From Alteromonas sp. C1M14 (GTDB lineage Bacteria; Pseudomonadota; Gammaproteobacteria; Enterobacterales; Alteromonadaceae), in NCBI RefSeq assembly GCF_018860965.1, contig NZ_JAHKQF010000015.1:731777-795776 (forward strand): a stretch of DNA of 64,000 nucleotides. The letters run 5' to 3'. The position numbers and the translations under genes are program-made. Shown here one piece after another: positions 47,010 to 55,867 of the stretch (position 1 is its first letter; every line of letters begins with the position of its first letter). Under the pieces are notes generated by a model. That model did not search any database, was not told the origin of the DNA, and was given only the letters and a program-made list of their open reading frames with translations.

Positions 47010-49010
47010 ATGTCCATCGATATAGAACAATTCCACGCCGTGTTTTTTGACGAAAGTCAGGAACACCTGGATGACATGGAACGACTGCTTATGGCGTTAG
47101 ATGTCGAAAACCCTGATCTTGAAGAGCTAAATAGTATTTTCAGAGCGGCCCACTCCATTAAAGGCGGCAGCGGCATATTTGGTTTTGATGCCCTCATGGG
47201 GTTAACCCATATTATGGAGAATTTGCTCGACAAAGCGCGCAATCAAACCATATCCCTTGATGTTCCTACGGTCGATTTGTTCTTAGAAACCGTTGATCTG
47301 CTAAAAATTATTCTGGATGCATACCGTTCCGATACGCCGTTACCCGAGCAAGATATTGAAGCTGGATCTGCCGCTTTGGAAAAGGCGCTGGCAAACAGTG
47401 ACCAACACGCTGGCGCAACACCGAATCAAGGCAGCCCTAGCGAAGAGTCCATTGAAGGGTTTGGTTTCTTTGATGACGATGATGACAACAATGAAGAGAT
47501 AGACGGTTTTGGCTTTTTTGATGACGACGATGACGCCACCGTTACTGGTGATACCGAAATCCACGCTGAGCAGCCGACTGATAACAGCCAACAAACCCAT
47601 GATGCAGCGTTAGCTGCCCCATCTGAAAACCAGCCAAAGAGTGAAGAACTACAAGGGTTCGGCTTTTTTGATTCGCCCCAACCTAAGCCTCTGTCTAAAG
47701 AAGACAAAGACGGTTATGGGTTTTATAAGCCGCTAAAAGAGGTTACCGAAGATGCCCGCGCGGCGCAAAAAGGTGTACCTAAGCAGCCAGCAAACGTTAA
47801 AAGTAAACCGGCAAGTGGGAATAAAGAGGCATCGTCTATACGTGTAGATACCGCAAAAATTGATGCTATGGTCAATTTAGTCGGAGAGTTGGTGATCACC
47901 CAATCGATGCTGGCAATGATTGGTGATGAAGTAACCGGCGCGGTAGGACAAAAGTTACAATCGGCCATCGCCGAATTGCAACGCAATACCCGAGAGATTC
48001 AAGAGTCCGCCATGTCCATGCGCATGTTGCCTGTGAACATGACCTTTAACCGCTTTCCTCGAGTGGTTCGCGATCTTTCTACCAAGCTAGGTAAGAAAGT
48101 GGAATTACTCATTGAAGGCGGTGCGACGGAAATCGATAAGAGCATGATTGAAAAGCTTGCCGACCCACTCACTCACCTTGTTAGAAACAGTATTGATCAT
48201 GGAATCGAAACCACCGAGGCCCGTCGAGCTGCAGGTAAAAATGAAAAAGGCACGGTTACCTTACGGGCAGCACAAAAAGGTAGCACTATCTTAATCAGTA
48301 TCATTGATGACGGCGCAGGGCTAAGCAGAGAACGTATTTTAAGTAAAGCAGAGGAAAATGGGTTAGCTGTTTCACCGGACATGCCAGACAGCGAAGTATG
48401 GCAATTGATTTTCCAAGCCGGCTTTTCCACCGCGGCAGAAGTCACCGACGTTTCTGGCCGTGGCGTAGGCATGGATGTGGTCAGGCGAAATATCGAAGCC
48501 ATCGGTGGGCGTATCGATATTGAATCCCATAAAGGACTAGGTTCAGCTTTTCACATACATTTACCCCTAACCTTAGCCATTGTTGACGGTATCTGTGCCG
48601 CCGTAGGTGATCAAACCTTTGTGATCCCACTAGTGAATATTGTGGAGTCTTTGCAGCCAACCTCTGAACAAATCAAGTTAATAGGTAATGACCATTTACT
48701 TTGGATCCGCGATCAATATTGGCCATTGTTGGCCGTGCATAAAACCATGCATATAGACAATGCCATCACCCATCCATCTAAAGGAATTGTCGTTTTGATG
48801 GAAAGCGGAAAGCGTCGCTTCGCCGTACAGGTCGATTCCCTGCTAGGGCAACAACAAGTAGTGATTAAGAGTTTAGAACAACATTACCGTAAAGTACCGG
48901 GGATTTCCGGCGCCACTATTATGGGGGACGGGCAAGTCGCCATGATTTTAGATGCAGACGCCGTTGCAGACTTGTGTTCGCCAGCCACTACTGAGGAAGC
49001 GGCCTCATGA
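47010..49010 (+). CDS. cheA: Chemotaxis histidine kinase
   Basis: A 666-residue CheA. The P1 phosphotransfer histidine is H48 in RAAHSIKGGSG. A long acidic linker replaces a recognisable P2 domain; it repeats G-F-G-F-F at residues 150, 166 and 216 and a variant G-Y-G-F-Y at 235, each followed or preceded by acidic residues. Dimerisation (P3), the ATPase (P4, with LVRNSIDHGIE and SGRGVGMDVV) and a CheW-like P5 domain complete the protein. It lies 20 bases after cheY and 15 bases before cheR. The system has no cheW in this window. Confidence 0.93.
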   Translation: MSIDIEQFHAVFFDESQEHLDDMERLLMALDVENPDLEELNSIFRAAHSIKGGSGIFGFDALMGLTHIMENLLDKARNQTISLDVPTVDLFLETVDLLKIILDAYRSDTPLPEQDIEAGSAALEKALANSDQHAGATPNQGSPSEESIEGFGFFDDDDDNNEEIDGFGFFDDDDDATVTGDTEIHAEQPTDNSQQTHDAALAAPSENQPKSEELQGFGFFDSPQPKPLSKEDKDGYGFYKPLKEVTEDARAAQKGVPKQPANVKSKPASGNKEASSIRVDTAKIDAMVNLVGELVITQSMLAMIGDEVTGAVGQKLQSAIAELQRNTREIQESAMSMRMLPVNMTFNRFPRVVRDLSTKLGKKVELLIEGGATEIDKSMIEKLADPLTHLVRNSIDHGIETTEARRAAGKNEKGTVTLRAAQKGSTILISIIDDGAGLSRERILSKAEENGLAVSPDMPDSEVWQLIFQAGFSTAAEVTDVSGRGVGMDVVRRNIEAIGGRIDIESHKGLGSAFHIHLPLTLAIVDGICAAVGDQTFVIPLVNIVESLQPTSEQIKLIGNDHLLWIRDQYWPLLAVHKTMHIDNAITHPSKGIVVLMESGKRRFAVQVDSLLGQQQVVIKSLEQHYRKVPGISGATIMGDGQVAMILDADAVADLCSPATTEEAAS

Positions 49011-49025
49011 CACAGAGCCAGGTAC

Positions 49026-49862
49026 ATGGCTAGGCACGATCAACAGGAGTTCGTCTACGAACCCGATGATTTTGAGCAAATAAGACACGCCCTGTACCTC
49101 AAATCGGGGATCCGGCTTATCGACAGCAAGGATACTCTTGTGTATAGCCGGCTGACACCGCGATTGCGCGCATTGTCTTTGCATAAATTTAGCCATTACC
49201 TTTCTTATCTAAACGCCACCCCGGATGAAGATGAGTATTTCATTAATGCCCTTACCACTAACCTCACATCCTTTTTTCGTGAACCTCATCATTTTGATAC
49301 GCTAGCGACCTATTTACGTCGCAACCCGGGGAGCAAAACCATTTGGTGTGCAGCAAGTAGCACCGGAGAGGAAGCCTATTCCATTGCCATGACCGTGGCA
49401 GAAGTTTTTGGTTGCTTTGATAACCCCGTTACCATCATTGCCTCAGATATTGACAGTGAGGTACTGCGCACAGCCAAACAGGGGATTTATCGGCGCGAGG
49501 CTATTGAAAAGCTTTCTTCAGAGCATAAGCGGTGCTTTTTTCACCGCGGAAAAGGCACCTATAAAGACCAGGTGCGAATCGTACCGGAATTGGCCAAAAA
49601 CGTGAGCTTTCGTCGCATTAATCTCATGGAACCGAATTGGCCATTAAGCGGGCCTGTGGACATTATATTTTGCCGCAATGTGATGATCTACTTTGATAAA
49701 CAAACCCAGCTTACCATTTTAAAAAGAATGGTCGCATTAATGCCCGACAACGGTATGTATGTGGCCGGACACTCTGAAAACTACAATAAGAACCCTGAGT
49801 TAGTGACACCCGTGGGAAAAACCCTTTACCGACCAAACCGAGAAGTACAATGTTATGGCTAA
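49026..49862 (+). CDS. cheR: Chemoreceptor methyltransferase
   Basis: A 278-residue SAM-dependent methyltransferase: N-terminal four-helix domain, then SAM-binding IWCAASSTGEEAYSIAMTV, DIIFCRNVMIYFD and the terminal AGHSEN. It methylates receptor glutamates. The end overlaps cheD by 8 bases. Confidence 0.92.
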   Translation: MARHDQQEFVYEPDDFEQIRHALYLKSGIRLIDSKDTLVYSRLTPRLRALSLHKFSHYLSYLNATPDEDEYFINALTTNLTSFFREPHHFDTLATYLRRNPGSKTIWCAASSTGEEAYSIAMTVAEVFGCFDNPVTIIASDIDSEVLRTAKQGIYRREAIEKLSSEHKRCFFHRGKGTYKDQVRIVPELAKNVSFRRINLMEPNWPLSGPVDIIFCRNVMIYFDKQTQLTILKRMVALMPDNGMYVAGHSENYNKNPELVTPVGKTLYRPNREVQCYG

Positions 49863-50466
49863 CCGCTTTGTTAACGGGAAGGCAATCGATGCCAATGTTT
49901 ACTACGACCCTCGATTTGTTCAACAGGCAATAAAAGTATTGCCCGGAGAGTATTGTGTAACCGACAAGGACACCATGCTGGTAAGTGTGATCGGAACTTG
50001 CGTGTCTGCCTGTTTGATCGATGTAAAAAATAAAATTGCCGGTATAAATAACTTTTTGCTCCCCTCTCATGTCCATTACGACGATCCCTTCGGTGAAGCA
50101 GCGCGTTTCGGCATGAATACCGTTGAGCAACTCATCGATGAAATGATGAAACAGGGGGCAGACAAACGCCACCTACAAGCTAAAATTTTTGGAGGGGGTA
50201 ATGTGGTGTCCGGGCTATCGGCAATCAACGAAGGCCGTCTCAATGCGGATTTTCTTGCCCGTTACTTAAGACAAGAATCTATACCCGTTATTGCCAGCGA
50301 TGTACTCGGCGATGAGGCAAGAAAAATTTATTTTTTCCCAGAGACAGGGCAAGTGTTAGTGAAGCGTATAAAACAGTATAACAACTCCACAATTATGGAC
50401 AGGGAAAGTGCATTTCGCATGCGGCTACGACAATCACGAGAAGAAGAAAACATTGAATTTTTTTAA
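49855..50466 (+). CDS. cheD: Chemoreceptor glutamine deamidase
   Basis: A 203-residue CheD with the catalytic cysteine in SVIGTCVSACLID (about residue 45), histidine in LLPSHVHYDD and the FGGGNVV loop. It deamidates receptor glutamines and may pair with the CheC-like protein of the same cluster. It ends REEENIEFF, an acid-aromatic tail like that of the MCP. Confidence 0.88.
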   Translation: MANRFVNGKAIDANVYYDPRFVQQAIKVLPGEYCVTDKDTMLVSVIGTCVSACLIDVKNKIAGINNFLLPSHVHYDDPFGEAARFGMNTVEQLIDEMMKQGADKRHLQAKIFGGGNVVSGLSAINEGRLNADFLARYLRQESIPVIASDVLGDEARKIYFFPETGQVLVKRIKQYNNSTIMDRESAFRMRLRQSREEENIEFF

Positions 50467-50477
50467 ATAGGTAAGCC

Positions 50478-51524
50478 ATGACTATAAAAGTACTTGTTGT
50501 AGACGACTCTGCATTAATTCGCAGCTTGCTTGGTGAAATCATCAACCATGAACCTGACATGACACTGGTGGGCGCCGCGCCTGATGCTTATGTTGCAAAA
50601 AAAATGGTGCAGGATTTTTCTCCGGATGTCATCACCCTCGATATTGAAATGCCTAAAGTAGACGGCTTACGTTTTCTTGGTGTGTTAATGAAGGCCCGTC
50701 CTACCCCCGTCATTATGATTTCAACGCTGACAGAATCAGGGGCTGATGCCACCATGCGCTCCTTAGAACTTGGCGCAGTGGATTTTATTCCTAAACCTAA
50801 ACTTGGGGTTGTGCAAGGAATAGAAGACTATCGCCATTTGATACTAACCAAAATACGAACCGCAGCGAGATCTAAAGTACGACAACCTCAAAGCCAGCCT
50901 ACTCAGGTCACCTCCAACCTCAACTATTCAGGCACTGAAAAAATCATAGCCATCGGGGCGTCTACCGGTGGCACCGAAGCCATTAAAAGTATTGTGCAAT
51001 CGCTACCGGCAAATGCACCGGCCACTGTGATCACCCAGCACATGCCACCTGGCTATACCAGCACGTTTGCCCAGCGGCTAAATGCCTGTAGCAAACTGAA
51101 AATCGTGGAAGCCAAAGGCAACGAACGGCTGTTACCAGGACATGGCTATCTTGCGCCGGGCGACAGGCATATGCTGATAGTACGTAGTGGTGCCGACTAT
51201 CGAATTCAACTTAATGACGGTGAACGCGTAAGCGGTCACCGCCCCTCAGTAGATGTAATGTTCCACTCGCTGGCACAAACCGCAGGCAATAATGTGGTGG
51301 CTTGTTTATTAACTGGTATGGGTAAAGATGGTGCCGAAGGCCTATTGAGCCTGAAAAATTTGGGCGCCTATACATTATGTCAAAACGAAAACACCTGTGT
51401 GGTATTTGGAATGCCTAAAGCCGCCATTGCATTGGGGGCAGCCACGAAAGTACTGCCGCTGGAGAATATTGCTCAATCCATGGTGTCACAGCTGCAAAAA
51501 ATGCAGGCCGGCAGTCGACTTTAA
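50478..51524 (+). CDS. cheB: Chemoreceptor methylesterase
   Basis: A 348-residue CheB: receiver domain (DDSALIRSLL, phospho-acceptor in ITLDIEMPKVDG, lysine in IPKPK) and esterase domain with the Ser in GASTGGTEAI, His in TQHMPPGYT and Asp in MGKDGAEGL. It demethylates receptor glutamyl esters. Confidence 0.94.
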   Translation: MTIKVLVVDDSALIRSLLGEIINHEPDMTLVGAAPDAYVAKKMVQDFSPDVITLDIEMPKVDGLRFLGVLMKARPTPVIMISTLTESGADATMRSLELGAVDFIPKPKLGVVQGIEDYRHLILTKIRTAARSKVRQPQSQPTQVTSNLNYSGTEKIIAIGASTGGTEAIKSIVQSLPANAPATVITQHMPPGYTSTFAQRLNACSKLKIVEAKGNERLLPGHGYLAPGDRHMLIVRSGADYRIQLNDGERVSGHRPSVDVMFHSLAQTAGNNVVACLLTGMGKDGAEGLLSLKNLGAYTLCQNENTCVVFGMPKAAIALGAATKVLPLENIAQSMVSQLQKMQAGSRL

Positions 51525-51704
51525 CGTAAATAACCAAGGACAAATGCGACTAAAAGATAAAACAAAGAAGAGCATGCTCATCTATACTTATCTTCGTATC
51601 GCAGCCCGGTTATTATCATTTTAGGGAGTCGCACTCGGTAGCTAGGCCGTAAACAGAGTGCAAAAAAGATAACTTTTACACTCCCACATTGTTTGGAGAT
51701 TAGC

Positions 51705-52070
51705 ATGGCAGTACCGCTACTAGTAGCTGACGACTCGCGTCTTTCAAGACGCTGTGTTGTAAAGGCCCTTCCGCCTGAAATCGAGTTCACCATTACCGAA
51801 GCCAGTAACGGTAAGGAAGCTATCGAACACTTAAAGCACAATGAATGCAAGTTGCTGCTTTTAGATCTCACTATGCCCGAAATTGATGGTATTGGCGTGT
51901 TAGAGTTTTTATCACAATCGGATATCTCGTTAGACGTTATCGTCATCAGTGCAGACTTTCAGCCTGAAAAACAACGATTAGTGATGGACCTAGGGGCGCG
52001 TAAATTTATTAGAAAGCCGTTAGATAGCGAAGAACTGGCCATGACACTGTTTGAACTGGGGTACTTATGA
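51705..52070 (+). CDS. Single-domain response regulator
   Basis: A 121-residue receiver with acidic pocket VADDSRLSRR, phospho-acceptor aspartate in LLLDLTMPEIDG, and lysine in FIRKPLDS. The start is at ATG 51705, with GGAG about nine bases upstream; a longer frame from 51693 adds four residues only. It overlaps the CheC-like gene by 4 bases and probably is its substrate. Confidence 0.85.
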   Translation: MAVPLLVADDSRLSRRCVVKALPPEIEFTITEASNGKEAIEHLKHNECKLLLLDLTMPEIDGIGVLEFLSQSDISLDVIVISADFQPEKQRLVMDLGARKFIRKPLDSEELAMTLFELGYL

Positions 52071-52651
52071 ACTCGGTGATCACCCTTAGCGAAGACCAAA
52101 GAGATGCCTTACAGGAACTAATGAATATTTCCATGGGGCAAGCGGCAAATTCCTTGGCACACCTTATTGAAACCCAAATCGGCATATCCATTCCTAAGAT
52201 ATCGTCGGTGACCCCTTCAGAACTCTTTACCATGATTAAGCAGAGCAATGACGGCTTCTACACCCGTCAATCATTTCTAGGGGATATTCAAGGGGAAGTC
52301 ATGTCGGTGGTGTCTCACCATGGGCTGACCGAAGTCGCGAGCTTGTTGGAGTATGAGGCCCCCTTAAGTCAGGCCGATACAGAAGAAACCATTTTAGAGT
52401 TGTCGAATATTTTAGCAGGAGCTTGTCTCGCTGGCTTATCTAGCCAACTGGAACTGGTGACAAATTTAAATATGCCGACGTTATTTTCTCCTAACAAGGC
52501 CTCCTTTGTCGACTTAAACTGGCAACACAGTCTTGTTATGGAAGTACAGTTTGACATTGAACTTTCGTCTTTTTCCATGCGCGTGGTGTTCTGTTTAGAC
52601 CGTCCATCACTGATCAAGTTAACCGAAACATTAGATGAACTGCTAAGCTAA
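52067..52651 (+). CDS. CheC-like CheY-P phosphatase
   Basis: A 194-residue protein with two ExxN active-site-type motifs, LQELMNISMGQAANSLA near residue 16 and ILELSNILAGACLAGL near residue 107, as in CheC/FliY. The sequence between them, including FLGDIQGEVMSVV, fits the CheC fold. It would dephosphorylate the response regulator encoded just before it; there is no cheZ here. ATGA overlap at both ends. Confidence 0.8.
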   Translation: MNSVITLSEDQRDALQELMNISMGQAANSLAHLIETQIGISIPKISSVTPSELFTMIKQSNDGFYTRQSFLGDIQGEVMSVVSHHGLTEVASLLEYEAPLSQADTEETILELSNILAGACLAGLSSQLELVTNLNMPTLFSPNKASFVDLNWQHSLVMEVQFDIELSSFSMRVVFCLDRPSLIKLTETLDELLS

Positions 52652-53919
52652 TGTTTGAGCAGTTAGTTGGCAAATTACCGGTAGGGATCTGCATCGTCAA
52701 TGAAGCCTACCAGGTCATCTTTCTCAACCACTTTTTTCTTGATCGAATGCCCTCCCAACCGGCGCAAGACTACATCAGTACCCCCGTAACCACATTGTTT
52801 CCCGAACAAGCAAAGTTTCTTAAGCGCAGAATAAAATCTGTTTTTGTTTTACAACACCCTAGCTTCAGTTATTGGCAACAACGGCCCCATATTTTTCCTT
52901 TTAAAAGTAGTCGCCCGATTACGGGGGAAGAAACACAGATGTTTCAGAATATGGAAATCGTGCCGATTTCGTCACCAGAACACGGCAAGCTAGCCTGCAT
53001 TTTCTTACAAGATGTCACCGCCCAAGCCAGCTATTACCTTGCTCAGCAAGAACTAGCCGCCGCCTTAAAGAAAGAGCACGAAGAGCAACTGGCACTAATC
53101 AAAAAGCTCGATAGCGCACAAAGCCAATTAATTCAGGCTGAGAAAATGGCTTCTACCGGGCAGTTAGCGGCAGGCATTGCCCATGAAATCAATAACCCCA
53201 TTGGCTTCGTCACGGCAAATTTAGACACCTTACGGGAATATGGTGAGCACCTCATTGGCCTTTGTGATGCCCTGCACAACCGTATTTTGGCACATCAAGA
53301 AGCTCCCCCCATCCCTGTTGAACAATTGCTTGATGACTATCACTACGACTTACTAAAAGACGATATGCCTCCTCTTATTGATGAATCCCGAGAAGGTTTA
53401 GATAGGGTCAGGGATATTGTCGAAAACCTTAAAAAGTTTGCTTTAGAAGATACCGGCGGTTGGCAAAGCATTAATCTTAACGACACACTAGATCAAATGA
53501 TCCAGTTGATCAGTGTGCAATACAAAACTCCGGTATTTAAGGTGACCAGCCACCCTGATGTTATCAACCTTTACTGCGAGCCAGGCAGCCTGAAGCAAGC
53601 CGTGATGAACATCGCCCTTAATGCGGCTCAAGCTATCGAGGGTAAAGGCTTTGTTAAAATTGAACTAAGGCAAAGCGCGGTGTCCACATCGATAAAGGTT
53701 ATTGATAACGGAAGTGGGATAGAAAACCAGCACGTTAAGAAAATATTTGATCCTTTCTTTACCACTAAACCGGAAGGTTTAGGGCAAGGATTAGGACTAT
53801 CGGTGGCATACACCGCTATTGAAAAACACCAAGGACGCATAACCGTAAGCAGCAATCTTGGCAAAGGTACCGTGTTTGAAGTTATTTTACCGTTAATCGA
53901 ACCAGTACCTGAGACGTAA
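52651..53919 (+). CDS. PAS-containing sensor histidine kinase
   Basis: A 422-residue kinase: an N-terminal PAS-like domain (GICIVNEAYQVIFLNH), a coiled coil near residues 125-165, the phospho-histidine box AGIAHEINNPIGF (about residue 178), and an ATPase with DNGSGIENQH and LGQGLGLSV. No TM helix, so it is cytosolic. As the last gene of the block it may phosphorylate the solo receiver two genes upstream. Confidence 0.88.
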   Translation: MFEQLVGKLPVGICIVNEAYQVIFLNHFFLDRMPSQPAQDYISTPVTTLFPEQAKFLKRRIKSVFVLQHPSFSYWQQRPHIFPFKSSRPITGEETQMFQNMEIVPISSPEHGKLACIFLQDVTAQASYYLAQQELAAALKKEHEEQLALIKKLDSAQSQLIQAEKMASTGQLAAGIAHEINNPIGFVTANLDTLREYGEHLIGLCDALHNRILAHQEAPPIPVEQLLDDYHYDLLKDDMPPLIDESREGLDRVRDIVENLKKFALEDTGGWQSINLNDTLDQMIQLISVQYKTPVFKVTSHPDVINLYCEPGSLKQAVMNIALNAAQAIEGKGFVKIELRQSAVSTSIKVIDNGSGIENQHVKKIFDPFFTTKPEGLGQGLGLSVAYTAIEKHQGRITVSSNLGKGTVFEVILPLIEPVPET

Positions 53920-53992
53920 GTATTTGATATAAGAATGAGCTACAGGCTATTATTCTGCACAATCTGTGCAACCATGCCTCGTAGGACATTTA

Positions 53993-55864
53993 ATGGCGCA
54001 AAGCGTAAGGTTATTTTGTTTTCGGCTGCGGTGTTTCACCTTCAGCTTTTTGCTTATGTGCTTTTCTGTTCAATCTGCACCTTGGCATGCCAACGATGCA
54101 CTTTTACTTAAAGACATTCGCGTGAACCCACAACGTGTTTTAGACTCGCTGGCTCAGGCCCCTTCTGAGCAGTCACCCAAATCTAAAGCCATTCGCTTTT
54201 ATATTGAAAGCCGCGCCTATAGCGCGTTAATTTTACATGAGAAAGCCCGTCAATCTGCTTTAGGCGGGCTAGCGCTTGTCAGTGACACAAACACCCCCTT
54301 ATATCACTACCTAACACTGGCCTATGCCGAAGCCATGGATGGCGTAGGCAACGCTGAGGATGCGCTTAAACAAGCCCAAATATCCTTAACGTGGGCATTG
54401 CAACACGGCGACGACGACCTAATGGACTATGGGCTAAGCGTCAATGGTTATCTGAATATTACCCTCAATAACTTTGCCGAAGCCTTACGCTATTTTCAGC
54501 AGGGGTACCAACGTCATCACAATGCAGAGTCTATGTTCCAACAAAGTGATTTTGCCGCAATGCTGGCGCTGGTTTACGAATATCGACAAGAACCCGCCCA
54601 CGCTATCTCCTATTACACCGAAGCTGAAAAGTACTACCGAGACAATGACGTAACCCTTGAATTGGCCAACACGTTATTTGGGTTAGGTAAAAACTATATA
54701 CTGTTAGATGAGATTAACGATGGCCTTTCGTTATTTCTAGAATCGGCGGACTTAGCCCTAGAGATACAAGATTTACAAGGTGCGGCGTATAGTTATGAAG
54801 CCATTGCATCGGTACTGATCAATAAGGCGATGTTTGAAAAAGCCGGCTCTTTTCTTGATGACGCCCTTGCGCTTTTTACCCAGGCCGAAAACCCATTTAT
54901 GCAAATCAAAGTGCTAGGGGAAAAAGCGACCATTGCCCTGGCCATGAATTCCCCTAACAAAGGGTTGGATTTTCTCGCCCAAGCCGATGCCCTGATTGAC
55001 GGTGACTCTTTTCTTTCTCAGCGTATCGCAATTAACGATATTCGCGCACAAGCCTTTGTGATGTTAAACGACTATCAGTCAGCTTATGAAGCATTGGCTC
55101 AAAATAGGAAAAACCGCTTGCGCTGGCATAAAGAAGTAAACTCTAAGCGCTTACTCGAACTTCAAACTCGGTTTGAATTACAACAACAACAAACAAAGAA
55201 TGCCCTGCTAGAAGAGCAAAACTTACGCCAGCAGAATCAAATTAACAACCAACAAAAAATCAAACATTTCACCATCTTACTCATTGCTTTATTGTTGTTG
55301 GTGACGGCATTGTTATTTTGGTTATTTATTAATACTAAACGCCATCAAAAACGGTTAGAACAATTGGCAAATAGCGACAACCTCACCGGTTTACTTACCC
55401 GTAGAAAAGCCATGGAAGATGCTGAACAGCAATTTCAACTGGCGATTCGGCATAAAACACCGCTGGCCAGTGCCATTATAGATTTAGATCATTTTAAACA
55501 AATTAATGATAATTTTGGCCATCAAACGGGTGATAAAGTGCTACAACTCTTTGGCGCTTTGGCGCAAAAACACTTCCGTCAAACAGACATCCTAGGCCGC
55601 ATCGGCGGCGAAGAGTTTTTGTTTATGTTTCCTAATACTAGCGTGAAAGAGGCCAAAGAAATGCTACATCGCTTCTCCAGCTTACTCACTACCATGGGTG
55701 ACACCCTTAACAATCAAGAGTTGAATATTACGATTTCGGTGGGGTTGGTCGCTGCAGAGTACTGTGATGATATTACCCAGGTCATAGCACAAGCGGATGG
55801 TGCCTTATACCACACTAAACGAAATGGTCGGAACTTTATTAAAGTTGCCCAACTTAGTGCATAA
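53993..55864 (+). CDS. TPR-GGDEF diguanylate cyclase
   Basis: A 623-residue diguanylate cyclase. A signal sequence or anchor (about residues 1-25) leads a periplasmic TPR region (about 50-390), a coiled coil (FELQQQQTKNALLEEQNLRQ), one TM (about 435-455) and a GGDEF domain with GRIGGEEFLFMF and an inhibitory-site RQTD. The start is ATG 53993 with AGGA nearby; the GTG at 53966 is less likely. It lies 3 bases before polB, so the two are probably co-transcribed. Confidence 0.88.
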   Translation: MAQSVRLFCFRLRCFTFSFLLMCFSVQSAPWHANDALLLKDIRVNPQRVLDSLAQAPSEQSPKSKAIRFYIESRAYSALILHEKARQSALGGLALVSDTNTPLYHYLTLAYAEAMDGVGNAEDALKQAQISLTWALQHGDDDLMDYGLSVNGYLNITLNNFAEALRYFQQGYQRHHNAESMFQQSDFAAMLALVYEYRQEPAHAISYYTEAEKYYRDNDVTLELANTLFGLGKNYILLDEINDGLSLFLESADLALEIQDLQGAAYSYEAIASVLINKAMFEKAGSFLDDALALFTQAENPFMQIKVLGEKATIALAMNSPNKGLDFLAQADALIDGDSFLSQRIAINDIRAQAFVMLNDYQSAYEALAQNRKNRLRWHKEVNSKRLLELQTRFELQQQQTKNALLEEQNLRQQNQINNQQKIKHFTILLIALLLLVTALLFWLFINTKRHQKRLEQLANSDNLTGLLTRRKAMEDAEQQFQLAIRHKTPLASAIIDLDHFKQINDNFGHQTGDKVLQLFGALAQKHFRQTDILGRIGGEEFLFMFPNTSVKEAKEMLHRFSSLLTTMGDTLNNQELNITISVGLVAAEYCDDITQVIAQADGALYHTKRNGRNFIKVAQLSA

Positions 55865-55867
55865 CTG

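Noticed and set aside
47453..47720. The GFGFF coding stretch as a DNA-level tandem repeat
   Set aside because: The repeats differ in spacing and codons, so selection on the protein is a better explanation than a nucleotide repeat.
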